A stretch of 34,747 nt of DNA from Sphingobacteriales bacterium (GTDB lineage Bacteria > Bacteroidota > Bacteroidia > Chitinophagales > Chitinophagaceae), in NCBI GenBank assembly GCA_026391525.1, contig JAPLEF010000125.1:1-34747 (forward strand), given 5' to 3'. Below, in pieces: positions 9,925-17,279 of the stretch. Position numbers and translations under genes: made by a program. The stretch's first letter is position 1. The number at the start of each line of letters is the position of its first letter. Below the pieces are notes generated by a model. The model worked only from the letters and a program-made list of their open reading frames with translations, had not been told where the DNA came from and did not search any database.

Positions 9925-10503
9925 ATGCAGAAACTGAGCATGGAAGCTTTAAACCGGAAATCTGCCGAAGAGTGCAAACGTTCGGAAAAAACGCCGGTCA
10001 TTGCTATTTTGGAGAATATCAGGAGCGCTTATAATGTGGGCAGTGTTTTCCGTACGGCCGATGCCTTTCTTCTGGAAGCTGTCTATTTAACCGGTTATAC
10101 CGCCAAACCTCCTCATAAGGAAATACGGAAAACAGCTTTGGGTGCGGAAGATTCTGTTGTGTGGACGCATTTTGAACGGGCAACCGATGCCATTGAATCA
10201 TTGCATGAACAGGGTTATCTTGTATATGGCATCGAACAGGTAAGCAACAGCATTTCTTTAGAAAATTTCACTTCCGCTCCAACAGATAAGATTGCAGTAA
10301 TTTTTGGCAATGAAGTTACTGGTGTTGAAATAGACACACTTCAACAATGCGATGGCTGTATTGAAATTCCACAGCTTGGCATGAAACATTCACTCAATGT
10401 GGCTACGGCTGCCGGGGTTGTACTCTGGGAAATCATCCGGAACAGGATGCAACAAAAGCAGTTAGAAAATCCACCCATTTCCCTAAACCTCACTAACGAT
10501 TAG
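9925..10503 (+). CDS. SpoU/TrmH-family (SPOUT) RNA 2'-O-methyltransferase
   Basis: Transfers methyl from S-adenosylmethionine to a ribose 2'-OH of tRNA or rRNA; the exact substrate cannot be read from sequence. 192 residues with the three SpoU motifs: ENIRSAYNVGSVFRTADA (30-47, with Asn31 and Arg43), IFGNEVTGV (126-134), and IPQLGMKHSLNVATAAGVVL (148-167), forming the trefoil knot. There is no extra N-terminal RNA-binding domain, unlike RlmB. TAAATTTA (9913-9920), one base off the promoter consensus, lies only 4 bp before the ATG, so any transcript from it would be nearly leaderless; read-through from pyrG is also possible. The UbiA-like gene follows after 2 bp. Confidence 0.92.
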   Translation: MQKLSMEALNRKSAEECKRSEKTPVIAILENIRSAYNVGSVFRTADAFLLEAVYLTGYTAKPPHKEIRKTALGAEDSVVWTHFERATDAIESLHEQGYLVYGIEQVSNSISLENFTSAPTDKIAVIFGNEVTGVEIDTLQQCDGCIEIPQLGMKHSLNVATAAGVVLWEIIRNRMQQKQLENPPISLNLTND

Positions 10504-10505
10504 GC

Positions 10506-11414
10506 ATGAAGGCAGTTCAGCAATATTTTTCTTTGATCAAATTTTCGCATACGGTTTTTGCTTTGCCCTTCGCCCTGATCGGCTTTTTTCTGGCCCTTCG
10601 TGAAACGGTAAGTAAAGCTGAAACGGAATTTTCTTCTTTATCCCTCACCAGCAAAGGTTTTTGGCAAACCAATGGTAGAATTTTTTTACTGGTGTTGTTA
10701 TGCATGGTTTTTGCCAGAAGTGCAGCCATGGCTTTTAACCGGTATCTCGACAGGCATATCGATGCGCGGAATCCACGAACCGCAATCCGTGAAATACCTG
10801 CGGGCATCATAAAGGCTGACCAGGCATTGTTATTTACAATAGTCATGAGTTTGCTTTTTATCATTTGTTGTTGGTTCATTAATTTTTTGTGTTTTTGTCT
10901 GAGTTTTGTAGCATTATTTGTAATCCTTTTTTATAGTTACACCAAACGGTTCACCGCTTTATGTCACCTGGTATTGGGTGTGGGGCTTAGTCTGGCTCCA
11001 ATAGGAGCTTATATTGCCGTCACCGGCGCATTTGCAACATTGCCTTTGTTGTTTTCTGTTGTTGTTTTGTGCTGGGTGAGCGGATTTGATATCATCTATG
11101 CCTTGCAGGATGAAGAATTTGATAAAGCGAATCAGTTAAATTCTATCCCAGCGGCATTGGGTAAAGCTAAAGCACTTAAAGTTTCTGAAGGCTTGCACCT
11201 ACTTGCAGCCATTGCAGTTATTGCAGCTGGCTGGCTTGGCGGGTTTTCCTGGTGGTACTGGATTGGAACTGCTTTTTTCACCGGCATGTTGGTGTACCAG
11301 CATGCTATAGTTAAGCCCAATGATTTGCATCGGGTTAATATCGCATTTATGACGGCCAATGGTATTGCCGCAGTAGTATTTGCCGTTTTCGTAATCACAG
11401 ATATCATCCGATAA
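10506..11414 (+). CDS. ubiA: UbiA-like polyprenyltransferase (probably MqnP-type, menaquinone pathway)
   Basis: Integral-membrane prenyltransferase that joins an aromatic acid to a polyprenyl diphosphate. 302 residues with about eight hydrophobic spans. Two Asp-rich Mg-diphosphate sites are visible: RSAAMAFNRYLDRHIDARNP (71-90, with Asn78, Asp82, Asp86) and DIIYALQDEEFDKANQL (195-211, with Asp202, Asp206). Bacteroidota respire with menaquinone rather than ubiquinone, so a true UbiA role is unlikely; the futalosine-pathway enzyme MqnP, a close UbiA relative, is the better guess. An insertion (about residues 33-53) after the first span is longer than in the E. coli enzyme. Two bp separate it from the methyltransferase and 4 bp from ruvX, so it is in an operon. 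Confidence 0.85.
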   Translation: MKAVQQYFSLIKFSHTVFALPFALIGFFLALRETVSKAETEFSSLSLTSKGFWQTNGRIFLLVLLCMVFARSAAMAFNRYLDRHIDARNPRTAIREIPAGIIKADQALLFTIVMSLLFIICCWFINFLCFCLSFVALFVILFYSYTKRFTALCHLVLGVGLSLAPIGAYIAVTGAFATLPLLFSVVVLCWVSGFDIIYALQDEEFDKANQLNSIPAALGKAKALKVSEGLHLLAAIAVIAAGWLGGFSWWYWIGTAFFTGMLVYQHAIVKPNDLHRVNIAFMTANGIAAVVFAVFVITDIIR

Positions 11415-11418
11415 AATT

Positions 11419-11832
11419 ATGGCAAGAATATTGGCAATTGATTATGGAGGAAAGCGAACAGGGATTGCCGTTACCGATCCTTTACAGATTATAGCCAATG
11501 GATTAACCACCATCGAATCGCAGCAGCTCATTCCTTTTCTTAAAAAATACATCGCTGAGGAATCTGTGGAAAAAATCATCATCGGTCTGCCCAAAAATTG
11601 GGATGAAACGGATACACATGGTACAGCCTTAGCAGCAGAAGCCATCCGCATCGTTAAAAAAAACTTTCCAGCCATACCTGTTGAAGCAGTAGACGAAAGG
11701 TTCACCTCCCGTATGGCAAAAGATGCCATGCTGGAAATGGGTTTGAAAAAGAAAGACCGGCGTAACAAAAAACTGGTGGATGAAATTGCAGCTACCATTC
11801 TGCTTCAGGAATACATGAGCAGGACACATTAA
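11419..11832 (+). CDS. ruvX: Holliday junction resolvase-like RuvX (YqgF)
   Basis: RNase H-fold nuclease of the YqgF/RuvX family, implicated in 16S rRNA 5' processing and Holliday junction cleavage. 137 residues, the usual size. Motifs: ILAIDYGGKRTGIAV (4-18, catalytic Asp8), IIIGLPKNWD, VDERFTSRMA (catalytic Glu) and a late Asp in KKLVDEIAATILLQ. It starts 4 bp after the prenyltransferase gene and is likely the last gene of that run, because def has its own promoter in the following 46-bp gap. Confidence 0.95.
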   Translation: MARILAIDYGGKRTGIAVTDPLQIIANGLTTIESQQLIPFLKKYIAEESVEKIIIGLPKNWDETDTHGTALAAEAIRIVKKNFPAIPVEAVDERFTSRMAKDAMLEMGLKKKDRRNKKLVDEIAATILLQEYMSRTH

Positions 11833-11854
11833 CTTTCTAAAAGTGGTTTTTTAT

Positions 11855-11862
11855 TAACTTTG
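11855..11862 (+). promoter_or_regulatory. Promoter -7 element of def
   Basis: TAACTTTG is an exact TAnnTTTG match, 16 bp before the def ATG. It implies a very short 5' leader. Confidence 0.6.
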
Positions 11863-11878
11863 CATATAATTTTCAAGT

Positions 11879-12457
11879 ATGATCCTTCCAATAGTGGCTT
11901 ATGGAGCGCCTGTGCTGCGTAAACACAGTTCAGCAATTGATGCAGATTATCCCGGCCTTGAAAAGCTGGTTGCCGACATGTGGGAAACCATGTACAATAG
12001 CAATGGCGTTGGGCTCGCTGCGCCTCAGGTGAATAAAGATATCCGGCTTTTTGTAATCGATAGCGAACAGATTTTCCTGAACCAGGAGGAAGATGAAAAA
12101 GGGTTGTATCCCGATGAACCCGGTTTTAAAGGCGTTTTCATCAATGCCGAAATTGAATCTATTGAAGGTGAAAACTGGAGTTACAATGAAGGTTGCCTTA
12201 GCATCCCTAAAGTTCGGGAGGATGTGATGCGCCAATCTGCAGTAACCCTTAATTTTCTCGATCATCAGTTTGTTGCTCATACCAAAACATTCATTGGGTT
12301 AACGGCCCGCATCATTTTACACGAATACGACCATATTGATGGCAAGTTGTTCATAGATCATATTTCTCCACTCAAAAGAACCCTGTTACGCCGAAAACTA
12401 GACGATATCAGCAAAGGAAAAGTGAAAGTAGATTATCGGATGACTTTTCCGAAGTAA
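11879..12457 (+). CDS. def: Peptide deformylase
   Basis: Removes the N-formyl group from nascent proteins; a metalloenzyme acting at the ribosome. All three motifs are intact: GVGLAAPQV (43-51, Gln50), EGCLSIP (104-110, metal ligand Cys106) and HEYDHIDG (148-155, ligands His148 and His152, catalytic Glu149). At 192 residues it is longer than E. coli Def (169), because of an acidic insertion around residues 67-84 (NQEEDEKGLYPDEPG) that is usual in Bacteroidota. The secreted-protein gene follows after 28 bp. Confidence 0.97.
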   Translation: MILPIVAYGAPVLRKHSSAIDADYPGLEKLVADMWETMYNSNGVGLAAPQVNKDIRLFVIDSEQIFLNQEEDEKGLYPDEPGFKGVFINAEIESIEGENWSYNEGCLSIPKVREDVMRQSAVTLNFLDHQFVAHTKTFIGLTARIILHEYDHIDGKLFIDHISPLKRTLLRRKLDDISKGKVKVDYRMTFPK

Positions 12458-12485
12458 CCGGGTTTTATACTGCAAAATAAATCTC

Positions 12486-13409
12486 ATGAAGTTTCCCGCT
12501 CTGCTACTGATCGGTTTATTGGTAAACTTCAAATTGCCAGCACAGGGAAAAGACAGTACCGTGCAGGCTGGAACTCATATCGTAACCTTGAGTGAAGTGG
12601 TGGTTAATACAGGCCTGAACGTAAATACATTTATCAATAGGATAAGGGAAGACAGTAGTTTTTACAAGGCTTTCAAAAACCTGCGTTTGCTGGGTTTCAC
12701 CTCCATCAATGATATCCGCATGCTCACCGCTGATGGCGGATTAGCGGCCTCCCTTCACAGCAAGACCCGGCAATTCAGACAAAATGGTTGCAGAAGCATG
12801 ACCGTACTTGAGGAATCGACCACAGGTTCTTTTTATGATGCGAATGGCGGATATGATTGGTACACTGCTGCCATGTATGCCTCGCTTTTTTTTACAAAAG
12901 ATACGGTTTGTGGTGAAACCAATATCATCGGGAATAATCAACTTACAATAAGCGATAAAAAGGGTATGGAAAAACACAAGGCACAATTGAAAATGCTGTT
13001 TTTCAATCCCGGAAAGCGCATCACCGGCCTCCCTTTCATGAGCAGTAAAACAGAAATCTTTGGCGATGATCTGGCTCCTTATTATGACATGGATATCAGT
13101 TTGGATTTATACAATAACCATACCTGTTATGTACTTCATCAAAAAGTGAAACCGGGTTATGAGGATGATGTGGTAATGGATGAAATGACCACCTGGTTCA
13201 ACGACAGCACTTATGAAGTGGAAGGAAGGAATTACAGTCTGAGTTATGCTGCCGCGGTTTATGATTTCAAAGTAAGCATGGAAGTGAAAATGACCAGGTT
13301 TAATGGGATGACAGTTCCTTCATTGATTCGCTACAATGGAAACTGGAAAGCTATTTTCAAGAAAAGGGAACGTGGCGTTTTTACCGCAACCTTGTTCGAT
13401 TTCGAATAG
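12486..13409 (+). CDS. Secreted protein of unknown function
   Basis: 307 residues with a signal peptide (MKFPALLLIGLLVNFKLPAQ, cleavage near residue 20), so periplasmic or outer-membrane associated. No catalytic motif is recognised. The mature part starts with a short beta-like stretch (GTHIVTLSEVVVNT), then a helical region (NTFINRIREDSSFYKAFKNL), and later sections rich in alternating hydrophobic residues and aromatics, suggesting a beta-rich fold. The helix resembles the INRIREDSSFYKAFKNLR element of Bacteroidota proteins that carry a carboxypeptidase-regulatory-like domain, but that domain is absent. It lies 28 bp after def on the same strand and nearly abuts the convergent DUF3820 gene (3 bp gap, no terminator seen). 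Confidence 0.7.
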   Translation: MKFPALLLIGLLVNFKLPAQGKDSTVQAGTHIVTLSEVVVNTGLNVNTFINRIREDSSFYKAFKNLRLLGFTSINDIRMLTADGGLAASLHSKTRQFRQNGCRSMTVLEESTTGSFYDANGGYDWYTAAMYASLFFTKDTVCGETNIIGNNQLTISDKKGMEKHKAQLKMLFFNPGKRITGLPFMSSKTEIFGDDLAPYYDMDISLDLYNNHTCYVLHQKVKPGYEDDVVMDEMTTWFNDSTYEVEGRNYSLSYAAAVYDFKVSMEVKMTRFNGMTVPSLIRYNGNWKAIFKKRERGVFTATLFDFE

Positions 13410-13412
13410 CAT

Positions 13413-13673
13413 CTATACCTTACCGTTATCCATCTGTTTGAGTTCGAGTAAGATGGATTCGAGTCCGTTCAGTTTGATTTCATAAAGGGTTTCCAGCAGC
13501 TTTCCTAATTTACCTTCAGGGAAACCCTTGCGGCTGAACCATTCCAGATAACTTACCGGCAGTTGATACAATAAGCGGCCTTTGTATTTGCCAAAGGGCA
13601 TCTGCATCCTTATAAGGCCCAGTAACAATTGTGGATCAGGTTGTGGATTTTCTGCAGGATCAAGGTTCGTCAT
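13413..13673 (-). CDS. DUF3820 family protein
   Basis: Small cytoplasmic protein of 86 residues carrying the family signature MPFGKYKGRLLYQLPVSYLE followed by WFSRKGFPEGKLGKLL. Members have been annotated as a putative quorum-sensing-regulated virulence factor, but their biochemical role is unknown. The open frame extends upstream to a TTG at 13709; the ATG at 13673 is preferred because it gives only a 14-bp overlap with the upstream pseudouridine synthase gene and removes a non-conserved tail. The overlap implies translational coupling to that gene. Confidence 0.85.
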   Translation of the reverse strand: MTNLDPAENPQPDPQLLLGLIRMQMPFGKYKGRLLYQLPVSYLEWFSRKGFPEGKLGKLLETLYEIKLNGLESILLELKQMDNGKV

Positions 13674-14751
13674 AGTGTTTATTTTGACTGTATTTGCGCC
13701 ATTTTTCAACTACCAATGCCATGTCTTCAGGCAATTCACTGCTGAAAAGCATTGGTTCACGGGTTTTGGGATGGATAAAACCAAGTTCCTTCGCATGTAG
13801 TGCCTGACGGGGACAGGTGGCAAAGCAATTGTCTACAAACTGCTTGTACTTCTGATAAACAGTGCCTTTGACGATACGGTCGCCGCCATAAAAATCGTCG
13901 TTAAAGAGCGGGTGCCCAATATATTGCATATGCACCCTGATTTGATGGGTACGGCCTGTTTCTAAGCGGCATTCCACCAGCGTAACATAATTGAATCTTT
14001 CCAGTACGCGGTAATGCGTGATGGCATCTTTACCATGTTCACCATCGGGGTAGGCGGTGAACAATTTCCTAAAGCGTTGATGACGCCCCACATGAGCAAT
14101 CACGGTTCCGGAATCTTCTGTAAAATCGCCCCATACCAGGGCAACATAACGGCGGTGAACGGTGTGATTGAAAAATTGTTTGGCTAAATCGCTCATGGCC
14201 TTTTGTGTTTTGGCCATCACTACCAAACCGCTGGTATTTTTGTCGATACGATGAACTAAACCATAACGTGGCAAACCGTTTTCATCAAGTTCGGGATCAG
14301 ATTTTTTGAGATGGAAGGCTGCTGCATTGATCAGTGTTTTATCGGGATTCCCGCTTCCGGGATGAGCAACCATGCCCACCGGTTTATTGATGATCATGAG
14401 GTCGGCATCCTCATAAACGATAGTCAACGGAATATCCTGAGGAATGATTGTTGACGATTCAGGTGCATGGGTTTCGTAAATGATCAACTTATCGCCACCT
14501 TTGATTTTATAATTGCTCTTAACCGTTTTTTCATTCACCAAAACCATTTCGTTTTCGATGGCTTGTTGAATCTTATTACGGGTGGCCCCTTCAATTCTGG
14601 CCATCAGGAATTTATCTATCCGCAGCGGTTCTTGTCCCTTATCAATCACCAACGAGAGCCTTTCAACCCATTCTTCGGTTTCACTTAATTCTTCATCTGG
14701 TTCATTATGCATGCTTTCTGTTTTAAAGTGCCTCACCTTGTTGAATTCCAT
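13660..14751 (-). CDS. rluD: RluA/RluD-family 23S rRNA pseudouridine synthase
   Basis: Isomerises uridines in rRNA to pseudouridine. 363 residues. An S4 RNA-binding domain spans about 40-105 (RIDKFLMARIEGATRNKIQQ). The catalytic domain contains VYEDADLMIINKPVGMVAHP, the HRIDKNTSGLVVMAKT motif with catalytic Asp, RRYVALVWG, and LETGRTHQIRVHMQYIGHP. Together these fit RluD, although RluA/RluC cannot be excluded without alignment. The N-terminal 40 residues are acidic and variable. The ATG at 14751 is used; an in-frame ATG at 14712 (MHNEPDEE) is an alternative. It is divergent from lipB across a 25-bp gap with overlapping promoter elements. The DUF3820 gene overlaps its 3' end. Confidence 0.93.
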   Translation of the reverse strand: MEFNKVRHFKTESMHNEPDEELSETEEWVERLSLVIDKGQEPLRIDKFLMARIEGATRNKIQQAIENEMVLVNEKTVKSNYKIKGGDKLIIYETHAPESSTIIPQDIPLTIVYEDADLMIINKPVGMVAHPGSGNPDKTLINAAAFHLKKSDPELDENGLPRYGLVHRIDKNTSGLVVMAKTQKAMSDLAKQFFNHTVHRRYVALVWGDFTEDSGTVIAHVGRHQRFRKLFTAYPDGEHGKDAITHYRVLERFNYVTLVECRLETGRTHQIRVHMQYIGHPLFNDDFYGGDRIVKGTVYQKYKQFVDNCFATCPRQALHAKELGFIHPKTREPMLFSSELPEDMALVVEKWRKYSQNKHYDEP

Positions 14752-14767
14752 TAATTTTGCAAATTAA
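14752..14767. promoter_or_regulatory. Overlapping divergent promoter elements for lipB and rluD
   Basis: TAATTTTG on plus (14752-14759) is an exact TAnnTTTG match facing lipB. TTAATTTG on minus (14767-14760) matches 7 of 8 and faces rluD. Both lie within the near-perfect palindrome TTAATTTTGCAAATTAA (14751-14767), which is almost the whole 25-bp gap between the two start codons. Confidence 0.6.
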
Positions 14768-14776
14768 ATCAAAGCA

Positions 14777-15493
14777 TTGGATAAGCAGCCTGTACTTTTT
14801 GAAGATCTGGGAATAATACCTTACCAGGAAGCGTGGGATTATCAGGAAATTCTGCTGAAAAAAAATGTAACTATTAAGACTACTGCTCGCGCCCAAACAA
14901 CTTCTCCGGATCCATTTCATACTTCTACAGTGCATCATTTGCTTTTTTGTGAGCATCCTCCCGTTTATACCCTTGGCAAAAGCGGCCATATGAGCAATAT
15001 CCTCATCTCTGAGGAAGAAATGGAAAGATTGGGCATCTCATTTTACAGAAGCAACAGGGGAGGTGATATCACCTTTCATGGTTTGAACCAATTAGTGGGC
15101 TATCCGATATTTGATCTTGAAAAATTTCATACCGATATCGGCAGGTATTTGCGAAATGTGGAAGAAGCGGTGATACAAACCCTTCAACACTATGGCATCA
15201 AGGCCGGAAGAAGTGCAGGTGAAACCGGGGTATGGATTGATGCCGATAAGCCAGGGGCTGAACGCAAGATATGTGCTATTGGTGTTCGATGCAGCCGTTG
15301 GATAACCATGCATGGCTTTGCTTTCAATATCAATACCGACCTTGATTATTTTTCGCATATCATTCCCTGTGGAATTGCAAACAAAAAAGTTACTTCGCTT
15401 GAGGTAGAGCTGGGCAGGAAAGTAGAAATGGACGAAGTGAAAACTAAGCTTAAAGAAAGTTTTGCGGCGGTTTTTTCTATACAACTGATCTGA
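14777..15493 (+). CDS. lipB: Lipoyl(octanoyl) transferase LipB
   Basis: Moves octanoyl from acyl carrier protein to the lipoyl domains of 2-oxoacid dehydrogenases and GcvH. 238 residues. Motifs: HPPVYTLGKSG (60-70), RGGDITFHGLNQLVGYP (94-110), KICAIGVRCSRWITMHGFAF (164-183, with catalytic Lys164) and IIPCGI (195-200, acyl-thioester Cys198), followed by VTSLE. Residues 103-104 are Leu-Asn where the family usually has Pro-Gly (HGPGQ). The start is TTG at 14777: an in-frame stop lies 9 bp further upstream and the next ATG is residue 72, inside the fold. A promoter element ends 17 bp before this TTG. It ends directly against the stop of the convergent Fn3-like gene, with no spare bases. Confidence 0.93.
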   Translation: MDKQPVLFEDLGIIPYQEAWDYQEILLKKNVTIKTTARAQTTSPDPFHTSTVHHLLFCEHPPVYTLGKSGHMSNILISEEEMERLGISFYRSNRGGDITFHGLNQLVGYPIFDLEKFHTDIGRYLRNVEEAVIQTLQHYGIKAGRSAGETGVWIDADKPGAERKICAIGVRCSRWITMHGFAFNINTDLDYFSHIIPCGIANKKVTSLEVELGRKVEMDEVKTKLKESFAAVFSIQLI

Positions 15494-16234
15494 TCAGCGG
15501 TTGTTCTTCTTAGCATCTTTTGCTACAAAGAATTTATTCTTCTCAATCATTTTTTCATTTTCATAAATTTCAAAATGAAACCATCCGGAATGCACAAAAT
15601 TAACTTTTTCAAGAATCAGGTATTCATCAGTTAGTTTGTTGAGTTCAAATAAAAACTGATCATTCTCATCAAAAAAACGAACACGGTATTTTTTAAAACC
15701 CGCATCAGGCAAATGGATGATCACTTGCTGTTGCCTTCCACTGAAGATGCGGCTGCTGGGATAGCTGATCTCATTGGGCTTTTTTACTGTTATCGAATCA
15801 AAGATTTTGTCTTGTTGCCAGGAGAACCTGGTCTTGTCGTCAGGGATAGGTTGATAAGAAGAATCGTTAGTTGATAAAACGGGTTCCGGAATTTCCTTCA
15901 CCGGCCTTACCGAGGGGCCAACCACATAAGTACCGCCTTCAAAGCTGATGGAAAGCCGGTAATACATTTTAAGATAGGGGGGATTATTATCCGGATAGCC
16001 ATTCTCTTTATTTGCCGGATTTAGCACTGTTCCAATGCTGGTGAAGTTTTTTAAACTGTCGTACGAACGCTGTACAATAATATTGGTTACGGGCTTATCA
16101 AAGTCATTCAACCAGCTTACGATAATTTTTCCATTGAGATTTTTTACTGTGATATTGGGTAACGATTCCTGGCTGATAGCCTTTAATCCATTGATGAAAA
16201 ATATGATAAAAAGAAGGATCCTAAGCTTTGCCAT
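15494..16234 (-). CDS. Secreted fibronectin-type-III-like protein
   Basis: 246 residues with a signal peptide (MAKLRILLFIIFFINGLKAIS, cleavage about 21). Residues 25-112 look like one Fn3 domain: LPNITVKNLNGKIIVSWLND, then IIVQRSYDSLKNFTSIGTV, then MYYRLSISFEGGTYVVGPSV. This is the alternation seen in Bacteroidota Fn3 modules. The second half (about 150-240) is beta-rich, with IIHLPDAGFKKYRVRFFDEN, and has no recognised family. There is no T9SS C-terminal signature. A promoter element lies 43 bp upstream of the ATG. Its stop codon abuts that of lipB. Function unknown; a binding or scaffold role is inferred only from the Fn3-like fold. Confidence 0.7.
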   Translation of the reverse strand: MAKLRILLFIIFFINGLKAISQESLPNITVKNLNGKIIVSWLNDFDKPVTNIIVQRSYDSLKNFTSIGTVLNPANKENGYPDNNPPYLKMYYRLSISFEGGTYVVGPSVRPVKEIPEPVLSTNDSSYQPIPDDKTRFSWQQDKIFDSITVKKPNEISYPSSRIFSGRQQQVIIHLPDAGFKKYRVRFFDENDQFLFELNKLTDEYLILEKVNFVHSGWFHFEIYENEKMIEKNKFFVAKDAKKNNR

Positions 16235-16277
16235 AGTGTTTTACCTCATGAACGATCGAAGCACTGAAAAATTCATA

Positions 16278-16285
16278 CAAAGATA
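16278..16285 (-). promoter_or_regulatory. Promoter of the Fn3-like gene
   Basis: On the minus strand TATCTTTG is an exact TAnnTTTG match 43 bp before the ATG at 16234, with a T run about 19 bp upstream as a weak -33 element. The element lies between this gene and the stop of the upstream PLP-enzyme gene. Confidence 0.55.
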
Positions 16286-16300
16286 ACAGTTAACACTAAA

Positions 16301-17209
16301 TTAAAAAACCAATTTGCCTGCAGGAAGAGAATCATTGCCTTGCAACCCCCCGGTGTGCAGGCATGTAACGCAACTTCCTGCTTCAAAGAAACCGTCAGCA
16401 ATCTTTTCTAAAACCGTATGCAACATCTTGGCTGTATATACAAAATCTATCGGGATTTGATGATTGTGATACCAATTGTTCATGAAGCTGATCAATGGTT
16501 CATTCCATTTCGCATATCCAGGTGCAAGTTGATGTTCCCAAATTATAGGTTGGGTATATTTTTGATCGGGTAAAAGATGTTGAATGCTGTCATCGATATC
16601 GTTCCTATTTTTCAAAGCAGGAACCCCTATGATACATTGGCCATCTTCTGCAGCAGCAGATAGTCCGGCAATTGTTGTAGCAGTACCAATGGCTGTGCAT
16701 ATGTGGCTTGCTTCGATACGTTTCAATGAATCCATAATTAAAGCGGCTCCTTGGGCACCTAAAGCATCGTATCCACCTTCGGGAATGATAATACCATTCG
16801 ATGCTTCAGGAATATTCCTTTGCACCCAGTCTGGTGAATCTTTATCAGCATAATTTTCACGGGATACAAATATGAGTTTCATCCCATAGGCTTTACAGGC
16901 CTTTAAGGTGTGCGACAAAGTTGAAGCTGCTTCCCCACGTACCACACCTGTACAAGGAATTTTTAACGCATGGCAATACCAAGCTAATGCAACAAGGTGA
17001 TTAGAATACGCACCTCCAAAACTCAGCACCGGTAGTCTTTTCTGTTGGGCTTCCTCAAGGAAATAAGTAAGCTTAAAAAGTTTATTTCCTGAAACAACCG
17101 GATGAATCAGATCTAAACGAGCCATGAAAAACCTGATTTGGTGCTTGCTGAACAAGGGGTCGTAAAGCTCATCACATCTAAACTGTTGTACCGGAAAAGC
17201 AATTTGCAT
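16301..17209 (-). CDS. PLP-dependent ACC deaminase / D-cysteine desulfhydrase family protein
   Basis: Fold-type II PLP enzyme of 302 residues. SGNKLFKL (40-47) holds the Schiff-base lysine Lys43, and FGGAYSNHLVALA (64-76) is the cofactor/substrate loop. GGYDALGAQG, GTATTIAGL (phosphate cradle) and CLHTGGLQGN near the end are all typical. Members deaminate 1-aminocyclopropane-1-carboxylate or desulfhydrate D-cysteine; the sequence alone does not settle which. Bacteroidota members are usually annotated only to family level. The ATG start lies 70 bp from the divergent nucleotidyltransferase gene. The Fn3-like gene follows on the same strand but has its own promoter. Confidence 0.9.
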   Translation of the reverse strand: MQIAFPVQQFRCDELYDPLFSKHQIRFFMARLDLIHPVVSGNKLFKLTYFLEEAQQKRLPVLSFGGAYSNHLVALAWYCHALKIPCTGVVRGEAASTLSHTLKACKAYGMKLIFVSRENYADKDSPDWVQRNIPEASNGIIIPEGGYDALGAQGAALIMDSLKRIEASHICTAIGTATTIAGLSAAAEDGQCIIGVPALKNRNDIDDSIQHLLPDQKYTQPIIWEHQLAPGYAKWNEPLISFMNNWYHNHQIPIDFVYTAKMLHTVLEKIADGFFEAGSCVTCLHTGGLQGNDSLPAGKLVF

Positions 17210-17235
17210 TTTACTGAAGCTTTATATTATTTTTG
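17203..17235 (+). promoter_or_regulatory. Promoter of the sugar nucleotidyltransferase gene
   Basis: TTTG (17203-17206), 21 bp, TATTTTTG (17228-17235): the clearest full -33/-7 Bacteroidota promoter in the window. The ATG is 44 bp downstream. The -33 box overlaps the start of the divergent PLP-enzyme gene. Confidence 0.75.
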
Positions 17236-17279
17236 TCAGGCATACGAAACGATAAAAATAAACATATTCTATTCGCAAC

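Noticed and set aside
13673-13709. Longer DUF3820 start at TTG 13709
   Set aside because: It would add 12 non-conserved residues and lengthen the overlap with rluD to 50 bp; the ATG at 13673 fits better.
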